Shown here: in pieces, positions 49,867 to 58,410 of the stretch
Layout: each line of letters opens with the position of its first letter
How positions within the stretch are numbered: position 1 is the stretch's first letter
Source: Methanolobus sp. UBA32
Lineage (GTDB): Archaea > Halobacteriota > Methanosarcinia > Methanosarcinales > Methanosarcinaceae
NCBI GenBank assembly: GCA_002507205.1
Contig: DAZF01000004.1
Span: 5,696-69,695 of the forward strand
Length of the DNA stretch: 64,000 nucleotides
Direction of reading: 5' to 3'
The notes under the pieces: generated by a model
The model's database searches: none
The model's input: the letters and a program-made list of their open reading frames with translations, nothing else
Told to the model about the DNA's origin: nothing
Program-made: the position numbers and the translations under genes

Positions 49867-50781
49867 ATGGAACCGCTCACAGGTATGGGCGTACTCGCAC
49901 TTATGGGTGCAGCTGCAACTATTGCAGGTGCCTCTGAAGACCTTGAATCAGATGTTGGGTCACAAAGTAACCCGAACTCTCAAGTGCAGTTAGCGCCCCA
50001 AATGATGTATCCTCACAGGATATATAGTAAAGCTGTTTCTGGTGAACCACCATCGAACGCACTTATGTGTGCAATTGGAGGAACAACCGCATCCGTTTTG
50101 ATTACCGCTGGTGCATCTGCAGTACTGGCATTGGTCATTGGAGCAATTGTCGCTGCAGCAATACATGGCACATATTCAGTGACCGCATATTTCGGCAGAT
50201 CAGCAAGTCAGAAACGTTTCAAACAACCAGTTTATCTTGATTTGATTGCAAGTCACACACCCGTCATTATGGGATATTCCTTTATCACAACATTCTGTAT
50301 ACTTGTGGTATCATATCTTATGGTGGCTGTATTGGCACACCCATTCCCACTGCCACTTCTGGCATTCATTTGGGGAATCACTGTTGGTGCTATCGGTTCA
50401 TCAACCGGTGACGTACACTACGGTGCAGAACGTGAATTCCAGAACGTCGAATACGGATCAGGTCTTAACGCTGCAAACTCCGGTAACATCGTGAGAAAAG
50501 CAGAGTCCGGCCTTAGAAATGGTATCGACAATTCCTGGTTCTGCGCAAAATTCGGTGGACCTGTAACAGGTCTTGCTTTTGGAATGACCGTTTTCCTCAG
50601 TGGCTGGATCACAGCAGTGTTCGATGCTACAAAGGGAGATGCGATCGGCTGGGTTTCAGTCATCGCTGGTGTAATAATTGTACTTATACTTATTTTATGG
50701 AACAGGAATATTGAAGTTGCTGCCCGTGCTGCATATGGAACATACAAGGAAGATGAAGCAGAAGCAGAGGTGGCCGCATGA
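49867..50781 (+). CDS. mtrE: Methyl-H4MPT:CoM methyltransferase subunit MtrE
   Basis: A 304-residue integral membrane protein of the Mtr complex, with six or more hydrophobic segments. The N-terminus MEPLTGMGVLALMGAAATIA and the loop ASHTPVIMGYSFITTF are characteristic of MtrE. Mtr transfers a methyl group from methyl-tetrahydromethanopterin (sarcinapterin) to coenzyme M and pumps Na+. mtrE is the first gene of a complete mtrEDCBAFGH set in the order known in Methanosarcina. A very good AGGAGG precedes it. Confidence 0.97.
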   Translation: MEPLTGMGVLALMGAAATIAGASEDLESDVGSQSNPNSQVQLAPQMMYPHRIYSKAVSGEPPSNALMCAIGGTTASVLITAGASAVLALVIGAIVAAAIHGTYSVTAYFGRSASQKRFKQPVYLDLIASHTPVIMGYSFITTFCILVVSYLMVAVLAHPFPLPLLAFIWGITVGAIGSSTGDVHYGAEREFQNVEYGSGLNAANSGNIVRKAESGLRNGIDNSWFCAKFGGPVTGLAFGMTVFLSGWITAVFDATKGDAIGWVSVIAGVIIVLILILWNRNIEVAARAAYGTYKEDEAEAEVAA

Positions 50782-51497
50782 TCGATATAGCAGGAATTTT
50801 AATGGAAAACATACTCTACGTGATCCTTATCACATTAGGTGGAGTACTCATTTCATGGAGTGTCCACTTCGTACCAGTAGGTGGTGCTCCGGCAGCTATG
50901 GCACAGGCGACAGGTATCGGTACAGGTACCGTACAGCTCGCAGCTGGTGCAGGTCTTACAGGTCTTGTAACAGCAGGTGCCATGATGCAGATATCAGATA
51001 GCATGGCACTTATCCTTGCATCCGGTGCAGCCGGTGCAATGATCATGATATCTGTGACAATGATAGTAGGAACATGGGTATATGCATATGGTGTCGGTTG
51101 TCCACCAGCATCAGCAAAGGTCAAGTATGACCCAATTACAAAGGACAGACAGGACCTCTACGTCTCACAGGGTACTGAGGGACACGGACTTCCAACCGTA
51201 TCTTATGTAAGTGGCGTAATCGGTGGTGGCCTCGGTGGTATTGGTGGTTCCCTGATATACTACGCACTCATGAGCATTGACAACGGACTTGCCCTTCCAG
51301 AGCTTGTAGGTATAGCCAGTGTTTTTGCAGTAGGTATCTTCTTCGTGAATGCGGTAATCCCGTCCTATAACATAGGAGGAACCATCGAAGGTTTCCACGA
51401 CCCTAAGTTCAAGAGATGGCCAAAGGCAGTTCTCGCATCCCTTATAGCAACTTTCTTCTGTGCACTTGTCGGTGTACTGACAATAGGAGGTCTGTAA
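50778..51497 (+). CDS. mtrD: Methyl-H4MPT:CoM methyltransferase subunit MtrD
   Basis: A 239-residue membrane subunit, with MIDIAGILMENILYVILITL at the N-terminus and glycine-rich segments such as GIGTGTVQLAAGAGLTGLV; six hydrophobic segments. Its ATG overlaps the mtrE stop by 4 bp. With MtrC and MtrE it forms the membrane part of the Na+-translocating complex. No unusual features. Confidence 0.97.
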   Translation: MIDIAGILMENILYVILITLGGVLISWSVHFVPVGGAPAAMAQATGIGTGTVQLAAGAGLTGLVTAGAMMQISDSMALILASGAAGAMIMISVTMIVGTWVYAYGVGCPPASAKVKYDPITKDRQDLYVSQGTEGHGLPTVSYVSGVIGGGLGGIGGSLIYYALMSIDNGLALPELVGIASVFAVGIFFVNAVIPSYNIGGTIEGFHDPKFKRWPKAVLASLIATFFCALVGVLTIGGL

Positions 51498-52307
51498 ATG
51501 TCAGCAGGTGGAAGTGGAGCAGCCGCAGAGGCAATCCCACAGAATAAAATAATAGCCTTCGGTGTAGCAGGCGGACTTATCGGAATATACGCAGCATATT
51601 TCCTTGTGGACATGGTCGGACAATATATGTCCTTCATCGGTGCCCTTGGTGCAATATGCGGTATGATCTGGGGCGCAGCAGCAGTCAGAAGGGTAGCAAG
51701 TTACGGTCTTGGTACCGGTGTACCTTCAATCGGTATGCTTGCACTCGGTATGGGAGTAGTTGCAGCAACATTCGGACTTGCAGTTGGAGGCATAGCAGGA
51801 CCTGTAATTGCACTGATCACAGCAGCCATCATCGGTCTTATGATCGGTGTCCTTGCAAACAAAGTACTTAGCATGGGCATCCCAATCATGGAAGTATCCA
51901 TGACAGAGATCGCAACAGCCGGAACGATCACCATCATTGGCCTTGCTGTAGCAATGACAGGAACATTTGACTTCGATGTAGTACTCCCGCAGGTAATCAC
52001 TACAGGATACATTGCAGTGATTTTCATTGCAGGCGGACTTGCAATTCTTCACCCATTCAATGCAAACCTCGGACCTGACGAGAAACAGGACAGGACACTT
52101 ATGTGCGCATTGGAAAAGGGTGCAATCGCAATGATCGTTGCAGGAATTGTCGCAACCGTTAACGCTGGTGCATCCGGTGCACTCACAATCCTCATAGGAC
52201 TTGCACTCTGGTACATAGGATTCAGCGGATACTATGACCGTGTAAAGAGAGACGCATACGTAGTTGTCGGAACTGGCATGCTGCCTACAAAGGAGGAATT
52301 GGAATGA
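51498..52307 (+). CDS. mtrC: Methyl-H4MPT:CoM methyltransferase subunit MtrC
   Basis: A 269-residue membrane subunit beginning [20 protein letters not shown] and rich in GAxGG and transmembrane Ala/Gly segments ([20 protein letters not shown]). The start follows the mtrD TAA with no gap. It belongs to the membrane module of Mtr. The stop overlaps mtrB by 4 bp. Confidence 0.97.
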   Translation: MSAGGSGAAAEAIPQNKIIAFGVAGGLIGIYAAYFLVDMVGQYMSFIGALGAICGMIWGAAAVRRVASYGLGTGVPSIGMLALGMGVVAATFGLAVGGIAGPVIALITAAIIGLMIGVLANKVLSMGIPIMEVSMTEIATAGTITIIGLAVAMTGTFDFDVVLPQVITTGYIAVIFIAGGLAILHPFNANLGPDEKQDRTLMCALEKGAIAMIVAGIVATVNAGASGALTILIGLALWYIGFSGYYDRVKRDAYVVVGTGMLPTKEELE

Positions 52308-52618
52308 GCATGGTACATGTAGCCCCTGAAGCACATCTTGTACTGGACCCACTTACGTCTCTTCTTGCAGCAGAAAGAGAAGACGTGATCCAGTATTCAA
52401 TGGACCCTATAATGGCACAGCTTGATGAACTAGACAAAATAGCTGATGACCTTATCAACTCCCTGTCACCAAACAAAGAATTGATGAACTCATTCCCAGG
52501 ACGTGAAAACACTTCATACCACGCAGGTTTCTATGGTAACACATTCTACGGCGTAGTGGTCGGTCTGGGAGTTGCGGGACTTATGCTTCTGGTTATGGGC
52601 GCATTAGGAGTGATGTGA
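52304..52618 (+). CDS. mtrB: Methyl-H4MPT:CoM methyltransferase subunit MtrB
   Basis: A 104-residue subunit: a polar N-terminal part ([20 protein letters not shown]) and one C-terminal membrane helix ([20 protein letters not shown]). It overlaps mtrC by 4 bp and is one base from mtrA. Size and topology are those of MtrB. Confidence 0.96.
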   Translation: MSMVHVAPEAHLVLDPLTSLLAAEREDVIQYSMDPIMAQLDELDKIADDLINSLSPNKELMNSFPGRENTSYHAGFYGNTFYGVVVGLGVAGLMLLVMGALGVM

Positions 52619-52619
52619 A

Positions 52620-53348
52620 ATGGTAGATAAAAGAGAACCAGCAGTAGGGTGGCCAATCCTTAAGGGAGAATACGATGTTGGCGACGTAAAGAACTGTGTT
52701 GCTGTTGTAACATGTGGTTCACACCTTGCAGCAGGCCCACAGTTGGATGCAGGCGCATGCCTGACAGGTCCATGTAAGACCGAGAACCTTGGTCTTGAAA
52801 AAGTGGTTGCCCACATAATATCAAACCCAAATATCAGATTCCTTCTTGTAACGGGTTCTGAAGTAAAGGGTCACATTACAGGTGAAGCGATCGTCAAGAT
52901 CCACCAGAACGGTGTCAAAGACAACAGGATCGTCGGTGCATCTGGTGCTATCCCTTATGTGGAGAACCTGTCAGATGCAGCAATCGAGAGATTCCAGCAG
53001 CAGGTCGAATGTATCGATTTCATCGGTACTGAGGACATGAATGCCATTACTGCAAAGATAAAGGAATATGCATCTAAGGACCCTGGAGCTTTCGACGCAG
53101 ACCCAATGGTACTTGAAGTAGGTGGCGGAGACAGCGAGGATGCAGCGGAAGCCGGCGGACTTAAGCCAATGGCAGCTGAAATTGCAACCGTCAGAAGCAG
53201 GATACTGAGCATCAACAAAGAAATGATGGCTATCGGTAACCTTAACAAGTTCCACTCCGGTGTGCATGCAGGAAAGGTAGAAGGAGTAATGATCGGTCTT
53301 GCAATAACATTGTCACTACTTGGAATGCTACTGTTCGGAGGTAACTGA
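52620..53348 (+). CDS. mtrA: Methyl-H4MPT:CoM methyltransferase corrinoid subunit MtrA
   Basis: A 242-residue protein that carries the corrinoid. The N-terminal domain has [18 protein letters not shown] sequence ([19 protein letters not shown] region), [17 protein letters not shown] with the His (in KGH) expected to ligate cobalt, and [21 protein letters not shown] single C-terminal helix ([18 protein letters not shown]) anchors it. It accepts the methyl group from MtrH and passes it to coenzyme M. The mtrF ATG follows its stop by 1 bp. Confidence 0.97.
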   Translation: MVDKREPAVGWPILKGEYDVGDVKNCVAVVTCGSHLAAGPQLDAGACLTGPCKTENLGLEKVVAHIISNPNIRFLLVTGSEVKGHITGEAIVKIHQNGVKDNRIVGASGAIPYVENLSDAAIERFQQQVECIDFIGTEDMNAITAKIKEYASKDPGAFDADPMVLEVGGGDSEDAAEAGGLKPMAAEIATVRSRILSINKEMMAIGNLNKFHSGVHAGKVEGVMIGLAITLSLLGMLLFGGN

Positions 53349-53349
53349 G

Positions 53350-53577
53350 ATGGCAGAAGAAGAATATGGAAAAGGCGTACCAATGGTCATAAGCCCACAG
53401 ATGGGAGCCATTGAAGCTGTAATCGAAGACATCCGTTACAGAGCCCAGCTTATTGCAAGGAACCAGAAGCTTGATTCAGGTGTATCTGCAACAGGCGTGT
53501 CTGGTTTTATAGCAGGATTCGTGTTTGCGCTGGTAATGGTAGTAATAATACCTATGTTCGTCTGGAAGGTGATGTAA
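53350..53577 (+). CDS. mtrF: Methyl-H4MPT:CoM methyltransferase subunit MtrF
   Basis: A 75-residue subunit. I start it at ATG 53350 ([20 protein letters not shown]); an earlier in-frame ATG lies inside mtrA. The N-terminal half resembles the C-terminal part of MtrA ([20 protein letters not shown]), and one membrane helix ([20 protein letters not shown]) ends it. It sits between mtrA and mtrG as in Methanosarcina. Confidence 0.96.
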   Translation: MAEEEYGKGVPMVISPQMGAIEAVIEDIRYRAQLIARNQKLDSGVSATGVSGFIAGFVFALVMVVIIPMFVWKVM

Positions 53578-53578
53578 A

Positions 53579-53812
53579 ATGGCTGACAGTAACGACAGGG
53601 TACCAAGCGTAGTTACAGACCCGGAAGACTTCAATGCAGTACTTGAGAAACTCAACAAAATAGATGAGAAGATCGAGTTTGTTAACAGTGAAGTAGCACA
53701 ACGTATCGGAAAGAAAGTAGGAAGAGACATAGGAATATTATACGGAGCTGTTGTTGGAATTATCATATTCCTGCTGTACGTTCTGTTCCTTGCACCTATG
53801 CTCGGTATTTAA
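53579..53812 (+). CDS. mtrG: Methyl-H4MPT:CoM methyltransferase subunit MtrG
   Basis: A 77-residue subunit with a short coiled N-terminal half (FNAVLEKLNKIDEKIEFVNS) and one C-terminal membrane helix (GIIIFLLYVLFLAPMLGI). It starts one base after the mtrF stop and is followed after 18 bp by mtrH with its own AGAGGTT. Confidence 0.96.
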   Translation: MADSNDRVPSVVTDPEDFNAVLEKLNKIDEKIEFVNSEVAQRIGKKVGRDIGILYGAVVGIIIFLLYVLFLAPMLGI

Positions 53813-53830
53813 AATAAAGAGGTTGTTCAT

Positions 53831-54787
53831 ATGTTCAAATTTGACAAGAAACAAGAAGTATTCGATGTCGGCGGGGTCAAGTTCGGTGGCCAGCCAGGGC
53901 AATACCCAACAGTGCTTATAGGAACGATGTTCTACAACAGGCACAAGATCGTGACTGATGAAGACAAGGGTGTCTTCGATGTAGAGGCTGCAAACAGACT
54001 CTGGCAGGGAATGGTTGACATGGGACAGGTAACTGGTAACCCTATCGTAAACCAGATTGTCGGAGAAACACCGGAAGCGATCAAGAAATATATCGACTGG
54101 TTCGTTGATATTGATGACAAGACACCATTCCTTATCGACTCATCTGCCGGCGATGTACGTGCAGCTGCAGCAGAGTATGTGACAGAGATCGGTGTAGCTG
54201 ACAGAGCAATCTACAACTCAATCAATGCCAGTGTCCATGCTGACGAGATCGAGGCAATCAGGGACAGCGACATCAACGCTTCCATTGTGCTTGCATTCAA
54301 TGCAACCGACCCAAGCGTAAAAGGAAAACTTGAGATCCTTGAGAGCGGCGGTACAGGTCAGGAAAAAGGTATGCTTGAGATCGCAAAGGAATGTGGAATC
54401 ACAAAACCTTTGATCGATGTAGCAGCAACACCACTGGGCGCAGGTTCCGGTGCATCCATGAGAGCAGTAATTGCAATCAAGGGCCACCTCGGACTTCCTG
54501 TTGGCGGTGGATACCACAACATGGCATCCGCATGGGACTGGATGAAGACCTACAAAAAGCAGTTCGAGACAAGGGAAGAGAAGCAGGCAATTTACATGCC
54601 AGCTGATATCGGAACAAACCTTGTACCACAGGTACTTGGATCAAACTTCCAGCTCTTCGGCCCTATCGAGAACACAGACAAAATATTCCCTGCAACAGCA
54701 ATGGTTGACATTATGCTTGCAGAGACTGCAAAGGAACTCGGCCTTGAGATCATGGACGAGAACCACCCAATCAACAAGCTGGTTTAA
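53831..54787 (+). CDS. mtrH: Methyl-H4MPT:CoM methyltransferase subunit MtrH
   Basis: A 318-residue soluble subunit that transfers the methyl group from methyl-tetrahydrosarcinapterin to the corrinoid of MtrA. It is a TIM-barrel of the methyltransferase class with MFKFDKKQEVFDVGGVKFGG at the N-terminus and VASPLGAGSGASMRA-like (DVAATPLGAGSGASMRAV) near residue 200. It is the last gene of the operon; a hairpin with T6 lies 37 bp downstream (54824-54846). Confidence 0.97.
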   Translation: MFKFDKKQEVFDVGGVKFGGQPGQYPTVLIGTMFYNRHKIVTDEDKGVFDVEAANRLWQGMVDMGQVTGNPIVNQIVGETPEAIKKYIDWFVDIDDKTPFLIDSSAGDVRAAAAEYVTEIGVADRAIYNSINASVHADEIEAIRDSDINASIVLAFNATDPSVKGKLEILESGGTGQEKGMLEIAKECGITKPLIDVAATPLGAGSGASMRAVIAIKGHLGLPVGGGYHNMASAWDWMKTYKKQFETREEKQAIYMPADIGTNLVPQVLGSNFQLFGPIENTDKIFPATAMVDIMLAETAKELGLEIMDENHPINKLV

Positions 54788-54823
54788 ACACCCAGCTTTC
54801 TTTTTTCTTTTTTAAATCATTCT

Positions 54824-54846
54824 AAAAAAGAGCCGCAGGCTTTTTT
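54824..54846 (+). terminator. Hairpin with T6 after the mtr operon
   Basis: AAAAAAGAGCC-GCA-GGCTTTTTT forms a short G/C stem (AGCC/GGCT) flanked by A6 and T6 tracts, so it can act in either orientation. A run of T-rich sequence (TTTCTTTTTTCTTTTTT) also lies directly after the mtrH stop. It is the natural end of the mtr transcript. Confidence 0.65.
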
Positions 54847-55026
54847 GAGATCCCACTCCCCAACCTGCATAATAGTGTACACGACTCGTAGACGTGTATA
54901 TTAATAATACATATTGATGATATATAGAACCTCTGCAATACTGTGGAGTTTTAACAGTATAGCAACTATACCAGAGTAACGTTGCCATGAGTAAAATAAT
55001 TAAAGCAACAAATACTATCAGCTAAC

Positions 55027-55593
55027 ATGACCGAGGTAATGCTTATCTGGGATAATCCTTTGTTATTCGAAAAACTTTTTAAAGAGCATGATATCAAGTG
55101 CCAGAGAATTGTATCTGACTCTATAGGCACACCTTTTATCCCGGCATGCAAATGCGTGGTCATTCCAACTGGTTTTGCAAATAAAGATTATACGAAGATC
55201 CTGTCTGGAATAGAGAGGAACGCTAAGAGTTTAGATAAATTCGTACGTGCCGGAGGTAATCTTGTCGTATTCAGTCCCATGGTCCCCACATATAATTATA
55301 GCTGGTTGCCAATGGAACTGGAATACATACAACAACAGCAAGTAACCACTATCTGCAAAACGAATGACCATGACGCACAGTGCCTGATTGAAGATGCATG
55401 CGCTGAAGTTGAATTCGATGGATATTTCTCAAAGACTGATGGTGAAGTCGTGTTCAGCGATGATGCAGGAAATCCATTAATGGTTGTAAAAGAATTAGGA
55501 AATGGCAGAATAATTGCAACTACCATTCACGAATTCCCATCAGGAAAGTTCCTGAAATGGATCAATGAAACTGCAAAAAAAAGCAAATTATAA
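55027..55593 (+). CDS. Conserved archaeal protein with glutamine-amidotransferase-like fold, unknown
   Basis: A 188-residue protein. The alternation of VVIPTGFANKDY, LDKFVRAGGNLVVFSPMV and GNGRIIATTIHEFPSGKFL suggests a Rossmann-like class I glutamine amidotransferase or ThuA-type fold, where the 'FVRAGGNLVVF' piece is a typical strand-turn. No catalytic Cys-His-Glu triad is evident. It stands between mtr and the purM/lysC genes. A TACACG/CGTGTA inverted repeat (54878-54898) lies in its promoter region. Confidence 0.6.
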   Translation: MTEVMLIWDNPLLFEKLFKEHDIKCQRIVSDSIGTPFIPACKCVVIPTGFANKDYTKILSGIERNAKSLDKFVRAGGNLVVFSPMVPTYNYSWLPMELEYIQQQQVTTICKTNDHDAQCLIEDACAEVEFDGYFSKTDGEVVFSDDAGNPLMVVKELGNGRIIATTIHEFPSGKFLKWINETAKKSKL

Positions 55594-55872
55594 CTATTTT
55601 TTAAAATCTTTCTCAAGCTGCTCCGCAATATCGGCAGCATCGGGCACCCTGAGTACAAAGAGTCCAAAACATGGCTTAATGAACTGGAAGAACACCTCAT
55701 CCCCTTTAACACCTACAGGAACATTATCCCCCATAAGAGCTACACCACGTAACCTGTAACCGCCGGCAACGTGATACACCCTGTCTGACTTTTCCTGGAT
55801 TAGTTTCTCACACTGGGCAGGTGTGGCTCCCTTTAAGAGGATCTCAAAGGGAATATCGTTGATACAAGCCAT
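55594..55872 (-). CDS. Conserved small protein, unknown
   Basis: A 92-residue protein starting MACINDIPFEILLKG (the second of two adjacent ATGs, which gives AAGGTG normal spacing). It contains CEKLIQEKSDRVYHVAGGYR and FFQFIKPCFGLFVLRVPD, a mixed alpha/beta pattern. I recognise no family; two cysteines (residues ~3 and 70) could bind metal or be structural. It is convergent with the preceding gene with no intergenic base, both ends being rich in T runs, and follows purM in the same direction by 16 bp. Confidence 0.6.
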   Translation of the reverse strand: MACINDIPFEILLKGATPAQCEKLIQEKSDRVYHVAGGYRLRGVALMGDNVPVGVKGDEVFFQFIKPCFGLFVLRVPDAADIAEQLEKDFKK

Positions 55873-55888
55873 CATAACACCTTATAGA

Positions 55889-56893
55889 TTATTCAACAAT
55901 AACAAGGTCGCCGGTTTTTATTCCTTTTTCCACAATACGGCCGACAATCTTACCACCAGTCATCTGTGCGGCTTTTTCTGCCTGCTCTGGCGGAAGTATG
56001 ATCACAAATCCCATTCCCATGTTGAATGTCCTGTACATTTCAAGGTCAGCAACATTACCTTCTTCCTGAAGGAACTTGAAAATATCATTTGGCTCTATAG
56101 GATCATTGAAATCAAAACCAAGCTTTGTGACTCTCTTCAATTTCAATAGTCCACTGCCGGTTATGTGTGCAAGACCATGTACATCGCACTCCTTAATGAC
56201 ATCAAGGACTTCCATATAGATACGAGTAGGAATAAGAAGTTCGTCACCTATTGTAGTTGAGGCGTCATAAGGAAACTTATCATGATAAGAATAGGAAGAT
56301 TCATCGACAATCTTTCTGGCAAGAGTGTACCCGTTACTGTGAACACCGTCACTTGGGATACCCACAATTGCATCCCCGAGTTGAACCTTTTCACCTGTGA
56401 TGATCTGATCCTTCCTGACCATTCCCAGGCATGTACCTGCAAGATCGAAACCTTTCACAATATCAGGAAGTGTTGCCGTTTCACCGCCAACTATTGACAT
56501 GCGTGAGATCTCAGCACCCTTTCTCAGACCTTCGCCGATCTGGGCTGCAAAGTTCTCATCATGCTTTTCAAGAGCCAGATAGTCAACAAATGATATGGGT
56601 TCTGCACCGATTGCAAGAAGGTCGTTGACATTCATTGCAATGCAATCAATACCCACAGTGTTCCAGCGTTTCATCTCATTTGCTATCAGGACCTTGGATC
56701 CCACACCATCTGTAGCAAGAGCAAGGGCATATTCTCCAAAGTCTATGAGGCCTGCATAGTGACCGATACCGGTCAAAGGTGCACCCAGACCCTCACGCTT
56801 GTAATCCATACCTTTTGTGAGCGCCTTGATGGTCTCTTCTTCCTTTTCGATGTCAACCCCGGAATCTGCATACGTAAGGTGTTTATCGTTCAT
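55889..56893 (-). CDS. purM: Phosphoribosylformylglycinamidine cyclo-ligase PurM
   Basis: A 334-residue AIR synthetase. The N-terminus is NDKHLTYADSGVDIEKEEET, followed by LGAPLTGIGHYAGLIDFG, LALATDGVGSKVLIANEM, DCIAMNVNDLLAIGAEPISF and GGETATLPDIV. I chose ATG 56891-56893, preceded by CAGGGAT; an ATG at 56908 overlaps the aspartate kinase stop and is less likely. It closes the imidazole ring in purine synthesis. It is co-directional with the aspartate kinase gene and the small gene downstream. Confidence 0.95.
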   Translation of the reverse strand: MNDKHLTYADSGVDIEKEEETIKALTKGMDYKREGLGAPLTGIGHYAGLIDFGEYALALATDGVGSKVLIANEMKRWNTVGIDCIAMNVNDLLAIGAEPISFVDYLALEKHDENFAAQIGEGLRKGAEISRMSIVGGETATLPDIVKGFDLAGTCLGMVRKDQIITGEKVQLGDAIVGIPSDGVHSNGYTLARKIVDESSYSYHDKFPYDASTTIGDELLIPTRIYMEVLDVIKECDVHGLAHITGSGLLKLKRVTKLGFDFNDPIEPNDIFKFLQEEGNVADLEMYRTFNMGMGFVIILPPEQAEKAAQMTGGKIVGRIVEKGIKTGDLVIVE

Positions 56894-56907
56894 CTGAAAT
56901 CCCTGCA

Positions 56908-58302
56908 TTATTTCTCAAGTTCGAATTCTTTATGTAAGGTCCGCACAGCATCAAGAGATTCCTTTGAACTTACCACAAAGGAAATGTTGTGCTGTGAAGA
57001 ACCCTGGCTGATCATAATAATATTTATACCGGCTTTTCCAAGGGAATTGAATACCTTTCCTGCAACTCCCGGAATACCATCCATTCCTGCACCAACGACG
57101 GCAACTACACAGACATCACGATCATAGGCAACGTCACCTACAACATTGTTTGTGAATTCTGACCTTACTGCTGCCACTGCTGCCTCAAGATGATCCTCAT
57201 TGACCACCAGAGACATGTTGGCTTCGGATGAACCCTGACTGATCATGATAATATTGACACCTGCATTGGCGAGTGCGGAAAATACCCTTGCCGCCGTACC
57301 GATGGTCCCCACCATTCCGGCTCCGCATATATTGATAAGGGCAACCTTGTTAATGAGAGTTACAGCCTTGACAACATCCTGTATCTGCTGCTGTTCCGCA
57401 ACGATGAGCGTACCGGGGAAATCCGGCTCAAAGGTGTTCTTCACACGTACAGGTATCTTGTGTCTTATAGCAGGCTCAATTGTCCTTGGATGAAGAACCT
57501 TGGCACCGAAATAAGAAAGCTCCATAGCCTCGATATATGAAATCTGAGGAATCGGGCTTGCCTCAGGAACTATTTTCGGGTCAGTGGTCAGTATACCATG
57601 AACCTCTTTCCAAAGCCATATTTCGTCAGCGCCAACAGAAGCGCCTATGATAGATGCGGAGAAATCAGAACCTCCACGTCCAAGAGTGGTAATGATATCC
57701 TGTTTGTTCTGGGCAATGAAACCTGTAACTACGGGGATGTGATCCCTGAGCAAAGGACAGAGCCTTTCATGTACCTGGGAATAACTGTCCTCCAGTGGCT
57801 TGGCATCACCGTAATTGGAGTCTGTTACAATACCTGCCTCTCCGCCTGTGAACGCTTTTGAGAGAGTGCCAAGTGAGCGGATCGAGCCACTTACAATAGG
57901 GGCGGCAAGGCGTTCGCCGTATGAAGAAATATAATCTATTGAACGGTTGGTCAGTTCACCAAGATAGCATATACCGATCAAGGCCTTTTCCAGTTCATCG
58001 ACCCTGCTGTCTATTACTTCTATGCATTCTGACCTTATATCATCATCATCAATAGCAACATTAATTGCATCATAGTGTTTTTTGGATAGATCTGTAATAA
58101 ATTCCTTGACCTGGGTTACTTTGCCATTTTTAGATACTTCTTTTGCAGTGCTCAGTAATCCATCTGTAACACCGCCAAGTGCAGAAGTCACTGCTACAAG
58201 TTCATTGCCATCAATATGGTATTGCCTTACAAGCTCTGCCACATGACGGATCTTTTCGCCGTTTTCCACGGAAGTCCCGCCGAACTTCATTACGATTCTC
58301 AT
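56908..58302 (-). CDS. lysC: Aspartate kinase
   Basis: A 464-residue aspartokinase: MKFGGTSVENGEKI at the N-terminus (K-F-G-G-S/T), GYVGRGGSDFS-like TTLGRGGSDFSASI near residue 230, KEVHGILTTDPKIVPEA near 265, and two ACT domains from ~310 (INICGAGMVGTIGTAARVFS; VAVVGAGMDGIPGVAGKVFN). These repeats are the regulatory domains that bind lysine or threonine. The enzyme catalyses the first step of the aspartate family, used for Lys, Thr, Met and, in methanogens, isoleucine. Confidence 0.95.
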   Translation of the reverse strand: MRIVMKFGGTSVENGEKIRHVAELVRQYHIDGNELVAVTSALGGVTDGLLSTAKEVSKNGKVTQVKEFITDLSKKHYDAINVAIDDDDIRSECIEVIDSRVDELEKALIGICYLGELTNRSIDYISSYGERLAAPIVSGSIRSLGTLSKAFTGGEAGIVTDSNYGDAKPLEDSYSQVHERLCPLLRDHIPVVTGFIAQNKQDIITTLGRGGSDFSASIIGASVGADEIWLWKEVHGILTTDPKIVPEASPIPQISYIEAMELSYFGAKVLHPRTIEPAIRHKIPVRVKNTFEPDFPGTLIVAEQQQIQDVVKAVTLINKVALINICGAGMVGTIGTAARVFSALANAGVNIIMISQGSSEANMSLVVNEDHLEAAVAAVRSEFTNNVVGDVAYDRDVCVVAVVGAGMDGIPGVAGKVFNSLGKAGINIIMISQGSSQHNISFVVSSKESLDAVRTLHKEFELEK

Positions 58303-58410
58303 GATACAACCACGTTTAGTCTGTCAGCTAATTTTGTCTATAAACAGTGCAGACTAATATAAAGATTATGAGTAAAGCAAAAATGCTTCTGAAGCATAAA
58401 AAATAGAATG

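Noticed and set aside
51726-52352. A 208-codon Cys-rich open frame opposite mtrC
   Set aside because: Its composition is the reflection of the Ala/Gly-rich mtrC codons; no start signals.
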